Below are positions 10,581 through 21,446 of a DNA stretch of 64,000 bases, in pieces (within the stretch, counting starts at the first letter, position 1; every line of letters starts with the position of its first letter). This stretch comes from Yponomeuta sedellus. Taxonomy: Eukaryota > Arthropoda > Insecta > Lepidoptera > Yponomeutidae. Made by a program: the position numbers and the translations under genes. The stretch spans positions 21,824,672 through 21,888,671 of the forward strand of contig OW203721.1 in NCBI GenBank assembly GCA_934045075.1, in the 5' to 3' direction. The notes beneath the pieces are model-generated. The model saw only the letters and a program-made list of their open reading frames with translations, did not search any database and was not told where the DNA came from.

Positions 10581-11960
10581 CCACGAAGGGAACTCAATTT
10601 ACCTACCTAGGTAGACATACAAAGGGAAAATGCACAATTTGCTCAAAGGCTCAAGATTTAGATTTATAAGGCGCTTGCGAAATATTCACCTCGCCGATAC
10701 ACATATGAATTTAATTTCTATACAATGCGAGAATAAAACCCAACGGGATTATTTACACTGAAAACTGAACTCCTTTGTGCGATCGCGTTCTGATACAGTA
10801 CAATATACTATGAAAACACTAATAGCGTAAAGCTGTTTTGTTAGCGTATCGAGCGAGCTAAGAGGGTTGCGGACACAATAGAGAACTTGCACATTTTTTT
10901 GCAATCCCATTAGAGAGCCTAGAAAAGATGAATTATCGTGATCGTTTTTTTTTGCTACGACCTATTATATAATATACACTGTCAAAAACTAGTTCTAGTT
11001 ACCTATGTGGTACAAAAATGCACCATACGATCGGGCCTAAACGATGAGGTCAGAAGGTGCTCGTAACGCCTTATAATGTAGAAAGAGTTTCATAGATTTA
11101 AATAAATGTGATTATTACACCATGGCAACTCAGGTTTTCAAAACGCTCTTACTAATATTATTATTTAATTACTTATTAGGTCCTTCAACAGACGCACACT
11201 TTACAAACAAAAACAGTGCATAATAATCACGACACAGTGTGAATCCAATTACTGACAAGCACAACATTCACAACACATTTACTCATTACGATCCAGTATT
11301 AAAATGAAAATAAAATTTAGGTATCTACCTATTACTTCTGTTACCATCAATGTGTTGTCACACTTAGGAATTTTGTTATGAACCTAAACTCTTATTAAAA
11401 CATATAGAATTCAATAAAAAACTGAATCTAATGAGTCTCTCATTATTAGAGTAACTTGTTCTTGAGTAAAAATCTGTTAAGCTCCCAAAACATTTTTTTT
11501 TATATTGTGGATGAAAATCGTCACTGATTGGGTCCCGTGCGATGACTCCCGAAGATGATGTGGCAAACTAACCAAATATTTGCCTGGGTGGTAAGAATTG
11601 GCCAAATACGACCGGGAATCTAAAGGGGAGGCCTTTTCCCAGCAAGCTATAGAAAAAAACTGTCCAAAGGTTGTGTAGGTACCTATATCCTCCATGGGAT
11701 GAATACAATGCCACCCCAACCTAAGTCCGAGGCAAGTTCCCCATTGTCGAGAGCGGGCGATTGGCCGCACCCTTCTGGCAGATTCCTCTCACGCGCTGCG
11801 TCTACGGCACTGTTCGTCATTATACTTAACCGCCTCGAGCGTTTGTCGTCCACGACAGCCCGATCGCGCAGCGAATATATAATATCAATCCCTCAGACTG
11901 TTACTATAGATAGATATCTTTATACCTTTCTATAGATAGGTATCTATATATATCCAGATA
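10581..11960. other. No recognised feature
   Basis: AT-rich. Open frames near 11477-11935 overlap on opposite strands and show no motif. Confidence 0.45.
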
Positions 11961-11964
11961 TGTA

Positions 11965-12430
11965 GACAGACAGACAGACCGATGGACGATCCCACGGTCA
12001 GACGGACGGATGGACGGTTGGAAGGACGGTCGGGCGGTCGGATTGTTGGACGGACGGACGGTTGGAAGGACGGTCGGGCGGTCGTTTTGATGGGTGGACG
12101 GATGGCCGGAGGGACGGTCGGGCGGTTGTTTTGATGGGTGGACGGATGGCCGGAGGGACGGTCCGGCGGTCGTTTTGATGGGTGGACGGATGGTCGGAGG
12201 GACGGTCGGGCGGTCATTTTGATGGGTGGACGGATGGCCGGACGGTCGGGCGGTCGTTTTGTCGTTTTGATTGGTGGACGGTTGGCCGGAGGGACGGTCG
12301 GGTGGTCGTTTTCATGGGTGGACGGATGGCCGGAGGGACGGTCGGGCGGTCGTTTTGATGGGTGGACGGATGGCCAGAGGGACGGTCGGGCAGTCGTTTT
12401 GATGGGTGGACGGATGGACGGACGGATCCG
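11965..12430. repeat. G-rich minisatellite, about 43-44-bp unit
   Basis: About eight units of GGGTGGACGGATGGCCGGAG plus GGACGGTCGGGCGGTCGTTT follow roughly two diverged units and a short (GACA)n start. Strand asymmetry (G/purine-rich top) keeps frames open on both strands, giving Arg/Pro/Ser-rich or Gly/Arg-rich translations that are artefacts of the repeat. Confidence 0.9.
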
Positions 12431-12564
12431 CTTTGCGAATTTTCTCACACAAGCATTGGTGTCGGTGGTGGTGTGTTCGTGTGTTGCTTCTGTTTGAAAA
12501 AGTGGGCGGTGCATTAGCTAACCGCATGGTGCTTCTGGGAATTTTTGGCGGAATTTTGTAAAGT

Positions 12565-12715
12565 TACATACATACATAACCTCATGCCTGTATCCCAGAG
12601 GGGTAGGCAGAGACCAGGGACTGCCACTTGCCACGATCCTGACAGATCACCTTCGCTTCATCAACGTTGATAAGTCGTTGCATGCTCGTACGCCGGTTCC
12701 GGGTACTTTTTATCT
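12565..12715 (-). pseudogene. (TATG)n-tailed LINE ORF C-terminus
   Basis: The minus strand reads KSTRNRRTSMQRLINVDEAK then DRGKWQSLVSAYPSGIQA and a stop, directly followed by GGTTATGTATGTATG. Further copies at 13164-13455, 42355-42500, 55777-55915, 58939-59080 and 61875-61915 share this end. It is the extreme C-terminus and tail of a 5'-truncated LINE. Confidence 0.85.
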
Positions 12716-13160
12716 TTAGTAAAGTTATTTTCACATTTCAATGCTATCAATAATTATAATAAAACATACTGTCAGCATCGAGATGCCACGTAAAAAATTC
12801 ACCAATATAGAGAATAGCGTACATTTTCACGCACGTCTGGGGCGACTGACGGACTGCGAGAGAATCAATTTGCGTTATTCGCAAAATTTACCAAGTGGGC
12901 TAGAAAATCAGAATTTTTGTTTATTGTGTACGCCAGCACAACATTCGACCCCTGGTAATCGGATTAACTTGATATATATTTGCGCGAGGTTTCGTATTGA
13001 ACATTTTCGCCTCACACCCGTCCATAATTTTGGAGGCGAGGCTTCCATTGTGTTGCCTGCTCCTAGCCGTCATGCGGCTAATCAAGAGAGAGCATGCATC
13101 AAAATTTATTACGAAACAGGACAATACTATTTTCGCCGTTTCAGTGCAAGTCGGTCTGAA
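12716..13160. other. Segment between two LINE tails, open frame of unknown meaning
   Basis: The plus frame 12741-13259 (172 codons) is open but ends inside the next LINE tail and has no motif I recognise. It lies between two same-orientation copies of the same LINE end. A chance open frame is most likely. Confidence 0.3.
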
Positions 13161-13163
13161 TTT

Positions 13164-13455
13164 TACATACATACATACATAACCTCACGCCTGTATCCCA
13201 GAGGGGTAGGCAGAGACCAGGGACTGCAACTTGCCACGATCCTGACCACCTTCGCTTGATCAACGTTCATAAGTCGTTGCATGCACGCACGCTGGTTCTG
13301 GGTACTTTTTATCTCCCCCTTTGCGAATACATCCCTTATTTGGCAATGTATGTTCGCCTGGGACGTCCCTTACCAGCCCTCACTTTCGCAATATATATTT
13401 GTCTCGTCAATCTTTCTTCCTTGAATTTTGTTGCGAGATTTTTCGATATTATTGA
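13164..13455 (-). pseudogene. (TATG)n-tailed LINE fragment, longer copy
   Basis: The minus strand ends with the same ...SAYPSGIQA* tail and (TATG)n. It extends further upstream, to GACGTCCCAGGCGAACATAC and the KIKKDWRD-like region. 5'-truncated LINE. Confidence 0.8.
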
Positions 13456-13461
13456 GTAGAT

Positions 13462-13530
13462 GCGCTCGTGGGCTAGTGGAACAGGCGCGGTCAGGTGCTG
13501 GATGGGTCACTACCGCTAGTGGCATTCATA
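13462..13530 (+). mobile_element. 5S SINE head fragment with internal deletion
   Basis: GCGCTCGTGGGCTAGTGGAA joins directly to CAGGCGCGGTCAGGTGCTGG, then the CACTACCGCTAGTGGCATT box. The part with ATCAATCACTTGAGTTAAGC is missing. Confidence 0.7.
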
Positions 13531-13687
13531 CAAGACTGGTACAAAAAAATACCCAAAAAAATATATTTTAACATAAGGCCCTGGCAAATGGACCCATAAT
13601 CAGGAATAGCGGCCAACATACATGTGACACTATTCGGCGCTGATTTTCAGGAAAACCATGAAGACAAAAAATATTTGTATGAAATGT

Positions 13688-14046
13688 AGCGCTCCTGGCC
13701 GAGAAGGAACGAGTGATGGGATCACTTGGGTTAAGCAACAGCAGATGCGGTCAGCTGCTGGATGGGTGACCATCCTGTGACTACCACTAGTGGATTTTTT
13801 TCCGAGCGTCTCTCTGCTTTGCAAGACAATTAAAGCTGTTGGTGCTGGCTGTTAGGTAATGCCAGACGTTAAGCTATGTCAGATGCCTTAAGGGTAGCTT
13901 GATAACTGATAGTAAGGCCCGCCACTGCCTTACAATCCTCCACCAACCCGGACTTGGCCCCCGTGGTGGAGTATGGCCTAACCTTCCTCTGATGCAGGAA
14001 GAGACCCGTGCCCCAGCAGTGAGGATATACCAAGTGTTGATATCAT
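13688..14046 (+). mobile_element. 5S rRNA-headed SINE, full length
   Basis: Head from AGCGCTCCTGGCCGAG through GGGTTAAGCAACAGCAGATG and GGATGGGTGACCATCC, then the body, the hairpin region, and a terminus at AGTGTTGATATCATC. Moderately diverged from the other copies. Confidence 0.88.
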
Positions 14047-14139
14047 CAACTTCATTGAGTAGAATAACCCTATTAAGCTCTGCCGTACTTTTCGACGGTA
14101 CCCCGTACGTACAGCTTCATTTATTACATTTATATAGCC

Positions 14140-14408
14140 TATACAGGTCCCTGCTGCTGTGTGTGCCCTCTGCTGTGTGGTGTCGGCCTAGAGAATAGCA
14201 CCAACCCAATTCTGACTAAGACTAAGGGACACAAACCGGGGGGTGGGCAGCAGCGCCTCCAGCAGTACAATTCCACCGAACTGCGATCCCCAACCCGCAT
14301 GCCCAGCGTAGGGATTATGGGCATTACCCCCTTTGATAGCACAACGTGGCGCTCTTTAGGGGAGGGCTATGTCCAGCAGTGGACTAGTATAGCCTGACGA
14401 CGACGACC
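14140..14408 (+). pseudogene. RTE-type LINE 3' terminus
   Basis: It ends with a reading TTWRSLGEGYVQQWTSIA* (the last codons of the RTE polyprotein), then the stem-loop GTCCAGCAGTGGAC (14371-14384) and a GAC-rich tail. The upstream part 14170-14340 (GTGTGGTGTCGGCCTAGAGA...) is the same repeat as 29078-29405 in inverse orientation. There it is interrupted by a MITE, so this copy provides the empty site. Confidence 0.75.
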
Positions 14409-14497
14409 TACCGACTGTATTCGTCATACAATCCATTTCAGCCAAAGGTCAAAAGGTAGGTATGTCCGGAAGAGTTCGCTCTAAGTCGCTATAAGGT

Positions 14498-14590
14498 CGC
14501 TAATTGTATAACATTACTTAGATGTAAAAAATCGTGGCTGTAATTCCTTTTTTTCTGGCTGTGCAATAAAAGTGTTCTATATCTATCTTT
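14498..14590 (+). repeat. LINE 3'-end fragment
   Basis: CGCTAATTGTATAACATTAC through GTTCTATATCTATC, homologous to 8897-8999 and 59250-59460. Confidence 0.6.
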
Positions 14591-14684
14591 TTAATTGGCT
14601 GCTTACAGTAAGTCTTCCTCCAACCGAAGAAAAAAAACATGTCTTTTTTTACAGATATTTTTTGCAAATAGTTATATTCTTTTT

Positions 14685-14870
14685 GTTGCACTAACCCGTG
14701 CTGAGGACAATTTTAAAAACCTATTTAGATGCTAAAAAATAGTCATGTTAATAGTGATTTTAGGACCTACGACCGAGACTAGTGACCTAGGATCACGAAC
14801 CTGGGACGAGATACTAGATAGCATTTACGCCAAAAATAGTTTTTTGTTAAGTAGTCTGTAGACATAAAAT
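14685..14870. repeat. Fragments of SINE E tail and of MITE family G
   Basis: 14690-14735 matches the tail of the tRNA-like repeat (CACTAACCCGTGCTGAGGAC, CCTATTTAGATGCTAAAA). 14760-14850 (GACCTAGGATCACGAACCTG, AATAGTTTTTTG) resembles the core of the G-family MITEs at 36922 and 46438. Confidence 0.5.
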
Positions 14871-15149
14871 ATTATTATGGATAATTTTAGTTGTGTAGAA
14901 GACAATGTTAATTTAGTAAGATAAAAAGAACTGTTACCAAGAGCTTGCCGATAAACTGCATTAGCAGTTTGGCAAACTATTGATATTGTAATCTTGCATT
15001 GTTTACAGTGAATAAATATATAAATAAATAAATAAATAGTAGTTTTTGGCTTTATTGCTACTCCTGGGATTTAGCCTTAGGGAGAGATTGTACAAACACT
15101 TTTTGCCAAAAAATCTCTACAAATTGGAAAACATCCTTTACTAAACATA

Positions 15150-15330
15150 CTTTTACCTCGACCCTAGTTAAAAGTAGAGGTTGTCTGGAAGAGATCACAT
15201 TTACTGATAATGCTGCCATCCGTTTACTGATAATGCTGCCATGCGATCACATTTACTGATAATGCTGCCGTCTTAGGTTAAGAAATTAATTTCCTTTTTT
15301 TATGTACAACAAAGTATTCTCTATCTATCT
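15150..15330 (+). repeat. LINE 3'-end fragment with internal tandem duplication
   Basis: AAAGTAGAGGTTGTCTGGAA through GTACAACAAAGTATTCTCTATCTATC matches the other (CTAT)n-tailed LINE ends. Inside, TTTACTGATAATGCTGCC occurs three times in tandem (about 15201-15270). Confidence 0.6.
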
Positions 15331-16465
15331 AAAGAGCAACTTGGTCATCTTTGTTCAAGCTCATTTACGAGCTACGCATCTGTCGCAGATGACCAGTCTA
15401 TATTCATGGAATTATCACGGAGTTGGCTTAGATCCACACTACGAAATCCAGCATGTGACATAGACGTGAAACCTATATCAATGGTAAGCATTGGCCAAGT
15501 TGATTTCGAAAATTTCCATAAACGGCACATCAAAATCCTATACACGTTCTGAACTTGTATTCCTAAATCTAGTCTCCATTACCTTAATAACTTCCCAAAA
15601 CAAATCACTTGTCGTGAGCTGTATCATAAAAGTACAAATATATAGGTACTATATTCAGTTTTTAAAGCTTCGATACAAAGCATCAGATCAAAACACATTT
15701 CAGTATCGTACTAAAAAATATTCTTATACACGGTGACATGATTTCCGCTGTTCCTGGAACAATTCATACAGAGACTACCATTTTTTTTTGCTTTGAAGCG
15801 CTGTTTGAGAGAACGTAGAAAGAAACTTGTTTTAAAATACAAACTGAAATTGACACGTTTCAGAAATTGCATCGTTTAGGCGCAGCCTAGTCGTTACGCT
15901 TTGTTATTTTAGTAAATCATTCGTAGTTTCTTCTAAGCTTAGAAGGGACCACAGACTACCCTTGTGTTAGCCCCAGACTCTAGGAGTAATGGAACCAAAA
16001 AAGAAGAAATGGCTTCTAAGAATTTCAAGCGAGTTCTTCAATCGCTAAAAATACTCCCATGTTCAAATGCGACAAAGCTGACTCACTCAAATTATCGACT
16101 TGGAGAGAAACTTGCAAAGGATTCGGATGGCAAAGCAACTAGGGTAAGCAAGTGTACAAACATTGGTGCGATTTTTGCGCCCGTCTCAAAGCGTTTTGAT
16201 CAGCCTTCCGTGACTCTGAATAAAAAGCGACTCTCATTGAAATGCAAGCGCCACTGACGAAGCGGAGATCACAAAGAAGAAACTTAATTTTATGACCCGG
16301 ACTTACTTTTCAAAGGCAGCCAACTTCTAATGACTCTTTTGACTATAGAGCTGCGATAGTTCAACTTCTCTTATCAGCAACATCAGGCGTATTTCAACGG
16401 TTTATAAGTAAAACATTTGTTACTCATAAAATACTGTAAATTACTCTTATTAGCAACTTCATCAT
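15331..16465. other. No recognised feature
   Basis: AT-rich. The open frame 15964-16257 (Lys-rich) has no recognised motif. Confidence 0.45.
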
Positions 16466-16535
16466 CTTCATCTATGTCAGCCGGTGTCAGTCCACTGCTG
16501 GACATATCCCTCTCCCAAGAGACCCCACTGAGCCC
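16466..16535 (-). repeat. RTE-type LINE tail
   Basis: In complement: ...GGGAGAGGGATATGTCCAGCAGTGGACTGACACCGGCTGAC... then GATGAAGATGATGA. This is the classic insect RTE 3' end, with the GTCCA-GCAG-TGGAC stem-loop at 16490-16503 and a GAT-rich tail. Confidence 0.75.
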
Positions 16536-17280
16536 GCAACAGCGACTAGTTGCCCACAAAGAATAAAAATTCCTTTTTCACAACCGGTTGCGAAGTTTAG
16601 TTGCCATGGCGGCCGAAAGGGACTTCATGCAGTCTCAATAAAATAAATAAAATGCCGTGCGCGGCAAACCAATCAAATGAGTAAGGGATAAGCACTCTTA
16701 GTGGAACCCCATCGGCATCCCGTACATTTTTCCATCAGTCTTAAAGTACGGTCAGATTCACTTAACCCTAGATTACAGGGACGCTCTAGGGGACAATATT
16801 CTTCATTGGAAATTCAACTAATAGCTCGGGATGGCATCCCGGATGTAATGCATCGTTATACGGGGCGAGCTACTCGAAGGTATCTCTGGGTTATCTCTGT
16901 ACGGTCAGCGACAAAGCCACGTTTCTTGATGATGTTCTGTTGCTCGTAAGCAAGTTTAGGCTCTGACTGTACTGAAATGGTGAGAGGTAGAGTTCACGGT
17001 GAGCCACCAAAAAATCTGTAGAAGCCTGGCTCATGACCACTGTACTGAGCGCGACAAAGCGATAAAATGTCGCGCTATCTCGCCCTTACACGGGATATAA
17101 AGCAAAGTGACGGTATTATATCGCTGCCGTGCTGCGGGGACTGGTGTCTAGGTGCGCTTAGCTTTATCGCTGCCAGCGTGAACAAACTGCCTTGCAATAA
17201 CCTAGTTTGTAAATGAAGTTTCTCCCAATGCAATTTAATTACAAAGACAAATATTTTGTAAAGTGCAATACGGAGCTTGC
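16536..17280. other. No recognised feature
   Basis: No supported gene or repeat. Confidence 0.4.
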
Positions 17281-17546
17281 AGCCAATCGAAATTGTCCCA
17301 ATGAAAAAAAAGGAAAATTATATTTATGGTGACGTACGTACGACTACTGACTGCCTTAACGTACAGCTGGGTCCCGAAAATGGCAATTGCTTGTTACTTC
17401 GGAAAAGGTTCAACGTAGTCGCAAACTTGTCGCAAGGACAACGTCAAAGAATCTCTAGTTTAGAAGTAAGTATTTATTATTATATATTGTCAACAAAATG
17501 ATAAGTCTTATAATGTCTAACCCGTCTTCATCCAACGCTTTACACA

Positions 17547-17852
17547 CAATCACTTCAATTAAGCAACAACAGGCGCAGTCGGGTGCTAGGTGGGTGACCG
17601 TCCCGTGACTACCGCTAGTGGCAATTGTACTAAGCGCTTCCGTACTACGCAAGGCATTCATGTAATGGCTATCGTTAAGCCATTTCAGAGTCCTTATGAG
17701 CGGCTTGATAACTTCTGACAGTAAGGCCCGCCACTGTCTTATAATCCGCCACCAACCCGGACTTGGTCCCCGTGGTGGAATATGGCCTAACCTTCCTGCG
17801 ATGCAGAAGGAGACCCGTGCTCCAGCAGTGGGGACATACAAGGGTTGATATT
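17547..17852 (+). mobile_element. 5S rRNA-headed SINE, 5' end diverged
   Basis: It starts recognisably at ACAATCACTTCAATTAAGCA, then has GGTGGGTGACCGTCCCGTGA, the body, and the end at CATACAAGGGTTGATATTA. Confidence 0.85.
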
Positions 17853-18034
17853 ATGTATCGAATCGAATGTTTTATTTATACTTTATGTTTTATATTAAGT
17901 ACTGCGTATCCCACTTACATTCTGCCAAACTTCTATGTTTACAAAGCTTGGACTACAGTCCAAAACACAATATATTTAAGTTTATTTTATAGTACAAGTG
18001 ACTGTATTCTAGTGACTGTATTGTAGTCGCCCAT

Positions 18035-18159
18035 TAGCGCTCGGAAAATGCCACTAACGGTAGTCACGGAATGGTCACCCATCCCGCACCTGACCACGCC
18101 TGCTGATGCTTAACTTAAGTGATTGATTCCAAATACTGTATTTGACTAGGCCACGAGCG
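18035..18159 (-). mobile_element. 5S SINE, head only
   Basis: The minus strand carries the complete head (CGCTCGTGGCCTAGT... to CGCTAATGG in complement), truncated soon after the GCATTTTCCGAGCGC junction. The 3' part is missing, which is unusual because reverse transcription normally loses the 5' end. Confidence 0.8.
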
Positions 18160-18318
18160 ATCCAAAAAGAAAAAATAATATAACTTAATGGTTCATTTAT
18201 TTAAACACACTAATGATTATATATTTGAAGGAAAACAAACACCTACAATATGGTGTTTGTTTTCCTGGCATGGCAGATATTTAGTCAAGTTTAAACTTAT
18301 ACTTTTGGTTGGATTGGA

Positions 18319-18653
18319 TTGATTGGAATCAATCACTTGGTTAAGCAACAACAGGCGCGGTCAGGTACGGGATGGGTGAGCGTCCCGTGACTACCGCTAG
18401 TGGCAATTTTCCGAGCGCTTCCGTGCTTCGGAAGGCACGCTAAGCCGTTGGTGCCGGCTGTCATATAATGACAGTCTTTAATCCATGTCAGAGGCCTTAT
18501 GGGCGGCTTGATAACTTCTGACAGTAAGGCCCGCCACTGTCTTACAATCCGCCACCAACCCGGACTTGACCTCCGTGGTGGAGTATGGCCTTACCTTCCT
18601 GCGATGCAGGAAGAGACCCGTGCCCCAGCTGTGGGAAAATACAAGGGTTGATA
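18319..18653 (+). mobile_element. 5S rRNA-headed SINE
   Basis: Begins within the head at TGATTGGAATCAATCACTTG, with GGTTAAGCAACAACAGGCGC and GATGGGTGAGCGTCCCG, then the body and the end TACAAGGGTTGATAACG. The first ~20 bp of the head are missing. Confidence 0.88.
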
Positions 18654-18799
18654 ACGATAACGTATATTACCATATTTATAAATAGGAAATAAGTAAGTAA
18701 TTCAGTACACGTCCCAAAATAACAAACATAACATAACACATCATAATCTCAGTGTTGTATCCAGGATGGAGAGTCGATTCTCGCCCATGCTAATTGAAA

Positions 18800-19145
18800 G
18801 GGTAGACGCAAAATGTTCGAAAGCATATACATTATATGCGTAGACGCAAAATAGACATTATAAGCGTAGACGCAAAATAGACATTATATGCGTAGACGCA
18901 AAATAGATATCATAAGCGTAAACGCAAAATATTCGAAAGCATAGACATTATAATTATGCGTAGACGCAAAACAGACATTATAAGCGTAGACGCAAAATAT
19001 TCGAAAGCATAGACATTATATTATGCGTAGACGCAAAATAGACACTATAAGCGCAGACGCAAAATATTCGAAAGCATAGACGCAAAATATTCGAAAGCAT
19101 TGTAAAACATTGTAAGCGTAGACGCAAAATATTTGAAAGCATAAA
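18800..19145. repeat. Minisatellite of GCGTAGACGCAAAATA units
   Basis: About eleven copies of (G)CGTAGACGCAAAATA in two higher-order forms: a ~26-bp unit with GACATTATA, and a longer unit with TTCGAAAGCAT. Each core contains the dyad GCGT-AG-ACGC, and TTCGAA is itself palindromic. The translated frame at 18978-19181 is an artefact. Confidence 0.9.
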
Positions 19146-19390
19146 AGTAATATAAGACAGTTCGACAGAGTCATTAGACATTTATTTTCTCACGAGTGGG
19201 TAGTCTGGATATTAAGCCCATTGTTTCTCTCTGAAAGAAACCTGCGCCGTACAGTGAGACGTGCATAACCCGCATTTATTTATGTTATCTCAAGCTATAC
19301 AAATAATATCTTAGCAATGCCTTGTCCAGGGCCCATAATGTGAGACTTAAAACATGTGTAATAATATTGGCCTTTTTGCATCTACTTAAT

Positions 19391-19757
19391 GAGATGATTT
19401 ATACAGCATCCAGTGGTATCTTCACTCACACTAGATGGGTGAAGGGACCACTCCGACGCTGTAGTGCCTGGGTCATGGTTTTATAGATGGTGTAGGCTTG
19501 CCCAGCACCTATACCATCCAGACAGCTTACTCGGCCTAGCCCACAGGAAAGACTAGTCAATACGTGCGGAGCCAACCAAGCCGCGGGTTTCCTCACGATG
19601 TTTTCCTTCACCGTTAGCGTGTGGTATTGCGACTGCAAATTCGCAAATGTACGTAACTTTGAAATTAAACAAAGTCATTGGTACATGCCCGCACTCGGGA
19701 TCGAACCTGGGGCTCTCGCTTGCCAGTCTATGGTTCTACCCACTGAGCTACCACCGT
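19391..19757 (-). mobile_element. tRNA-headed SINE (family D, long body)
   Basis: The complement has an A-box-like GGTAGCTCAGTGGGTAGAAC and a B-box-like GGTTCGATCCC, then the body with ATGACTTTGTTTAATTTC, TGAAGGAAAACATCGTGAGG and a long 3' part (GGTGCTGGGCAAGCCTACAC). A second copy of this long form is at 53568-53848. Confidence 0.85.
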
Positions 19758-20345
19758 TGCAAAAAACATGTGTAACATCATTGTATTATACCATTATGAT
19801 CGCTAATAAATGAATATGAATATAAATATGAATATTAAGTGAATTAACGCAATATTAAATTATCGCAAAATTTTTTACTTTAGATCATAATACTAGCACT
19901 GTATTTAAAAAGTTACAGATAGTTCCACGTACTCATTTCACATACTTCCATACTTCCAACATATCATACATCTAACATAACCACATATCATACATCTAAC
20001 ATAACCACATACTCGTACTTCCTAAAAGTTCGGGTTTGAATTAAATTCTAACTAACATTTTGCTAACTTTATGTGAACTTTCAGTTTTAGTTAACGTAAA
20101 ATAGTAATTTATCACGTAGAGAATCATAGTGCGAATAAGTGTTTATAAGCACTCAGTCTGTAAACACATTTTGAAAAAAAAAGACTTGTTTTGGGTTTCC
20201 TAGAATTGGAACAAAAATTGTAGTGAAAGTGTAAGTATAAAAATGACTAAATATCTGCCATTTTACAATTATGCTGTTTGTTTTCCTTCAAACATATAAT
20301 TATTAGTGTGTTTAAATCAATGAAATATTAAGTTGTATTATAGTA

Positions 20346-21255
20346 TTTTCTAAGGTTAACACGAGCAGTAGACATAATTGACAACATTTCATTTTTTTAA
20401 CATACGTATTTTATTGTCTTAAAGGAAACTAGATACAAAATAAAACGACCCAAATTTTTTTATTTTCTGAAACACGCACGTTTTCTTATATTTTATAAAT
20501 TTTAAAGTTTAAAATATTTTTACCGGAAGTGACGAAACAACGAGGCTCACAATATGTTTTCCTTTGCCTAATATCCTAAAAAAAACATAGTTACAAACAA
20601 ATGTCGTTTTAGTATTGCCAGAGCCATGTTAAAAAACAGTTTCTGTATTTTTTTAACATCTGCAAATATGTTTTTCTTTTATACAATTAAATCAGCTTAG
20701 TTCAATTCATCGTCCCTTATGTACGTAGTTGTTCCTTTTTTTAATTGCACTTTGTGTTGGCAAAGCCTTTATCTGCGTTCGGAGTGTTTTTGCTGCCAGT
20801 TTGTTACTTTTGTAGCTACTTTTTCAAGGTTATTTATAATTTTAAGTATAAAGTATGGTAACCCTTATACTATGTTGTGTGGCTTGCCTTGCGTAACGTA
20901 AACAAACTTTGTGTAGTATTAAATTTATTTCTCTCTACTCAATTTTGTTCAATCTGTTCACGAAGCAATACTGCAGTTTCATTGGTTTCCAAGTTGTCAT
21001 ACACATCGCCGCCCATCATTTCGTATCGAAAAATTACTAAATACACACAAAGTATTTTTTTAGGTTAGATCTTGAAATTGACTTTTTTTTATCGTGGCAC
21101 AGGCATGTTCACTGAGAGCCATGGTGTGACGTCATCAGCGTATTTTTGTGTTTTTACCATTTTCTCGGAAATGCAACCACAGAAAAAACTGAAATAAATG
21201 TTTACGTGCTTTACAAAGCCAAATCTCGAAATGGTTTTCGAATTAGAGCTCCATA
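20346..21255. other. No recognised feature
   Basis: AT-rich. Small open frames at 20719-21068 show no motif. Confidence 0.45.
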
Positions 21256-21264
21256 CAATTTTGA

Positions 21265-21428
21265 AATGTTGTCAATTAAAACTGCTTTATACGGATTTAT
21301 GCTCGTTTATTACATTTTTACAATTTTCCAACGTTTCGGCACTTTTTCAGGTGCCGTGGTCCCGGATGACATCCGGGACCTGAAAAATAAACGAGCATAA
21401 ATCCCTATAAAACAGTTTTAATTAAGTT
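21265..21428. mobile_element. Foldback element with ACGTTTCGG core
   Basis: Arms AATTAAAACTGCTTTATACG...GCTCGTTTA and TAAACGAGCATAAATCC...CAGTTTTAATT (about 36 bp) flank a core with CAACGTTTCGGCACTTTTTC and the nested hairpin GTCCCGGATGACATCCGGGAC. The ACGTTTCGG core recurs in other foldbacks. Confidence 0.7.
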
Positions 21429-21446
21429 ATATCATTTTTTCTTTTT

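Larger units (their letters stand above)
18182..20345. mobile_element. Possible 2.2-kb element bounded by ~110-bp inverted repeats
   Basis: 18182-18300 and the reverse complement of 20236-20345 share AAACACACTAATGATTATAT, TTGAAGGAAAACAAAC and GGCAGATATTTAGTCA. Between them lie a 5S SINE, a minisatellite and a tRNA SINE, all probably secondary insertions. Either one large non-autonomous element or two separate MITE copies in inverse orientation. No target duplication found. Confidence 0.45.

Noticed and set aside
11930..12514. Long open frames on both strands (Pro/Arg/Ser-rich and Gly/Arg-rich)
   Set aside because: They are translations of the 43-44-bp G-rich minisatellite, open in several frames by composition only.
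13061..13150. Further exon of the glutamate receptor
   Set aside because: I looked on the minus strand for the sequence expected after ...KLSRLI and for an upstream signal-peptide exon, and found no stretch with the right residues and splice sites.
12741..13259. 172-codon plus-strand gene
   Set aside because: It runs into the complement of a LINE tail, has no recognisable domain and no supporting signals.
17455..17841. 128-codon minus-strand open frame
   Set aside because: It is the complement of a 5S SINE. Similar frames appear at other SINE copies (21553, 28064, 56537, 61915).
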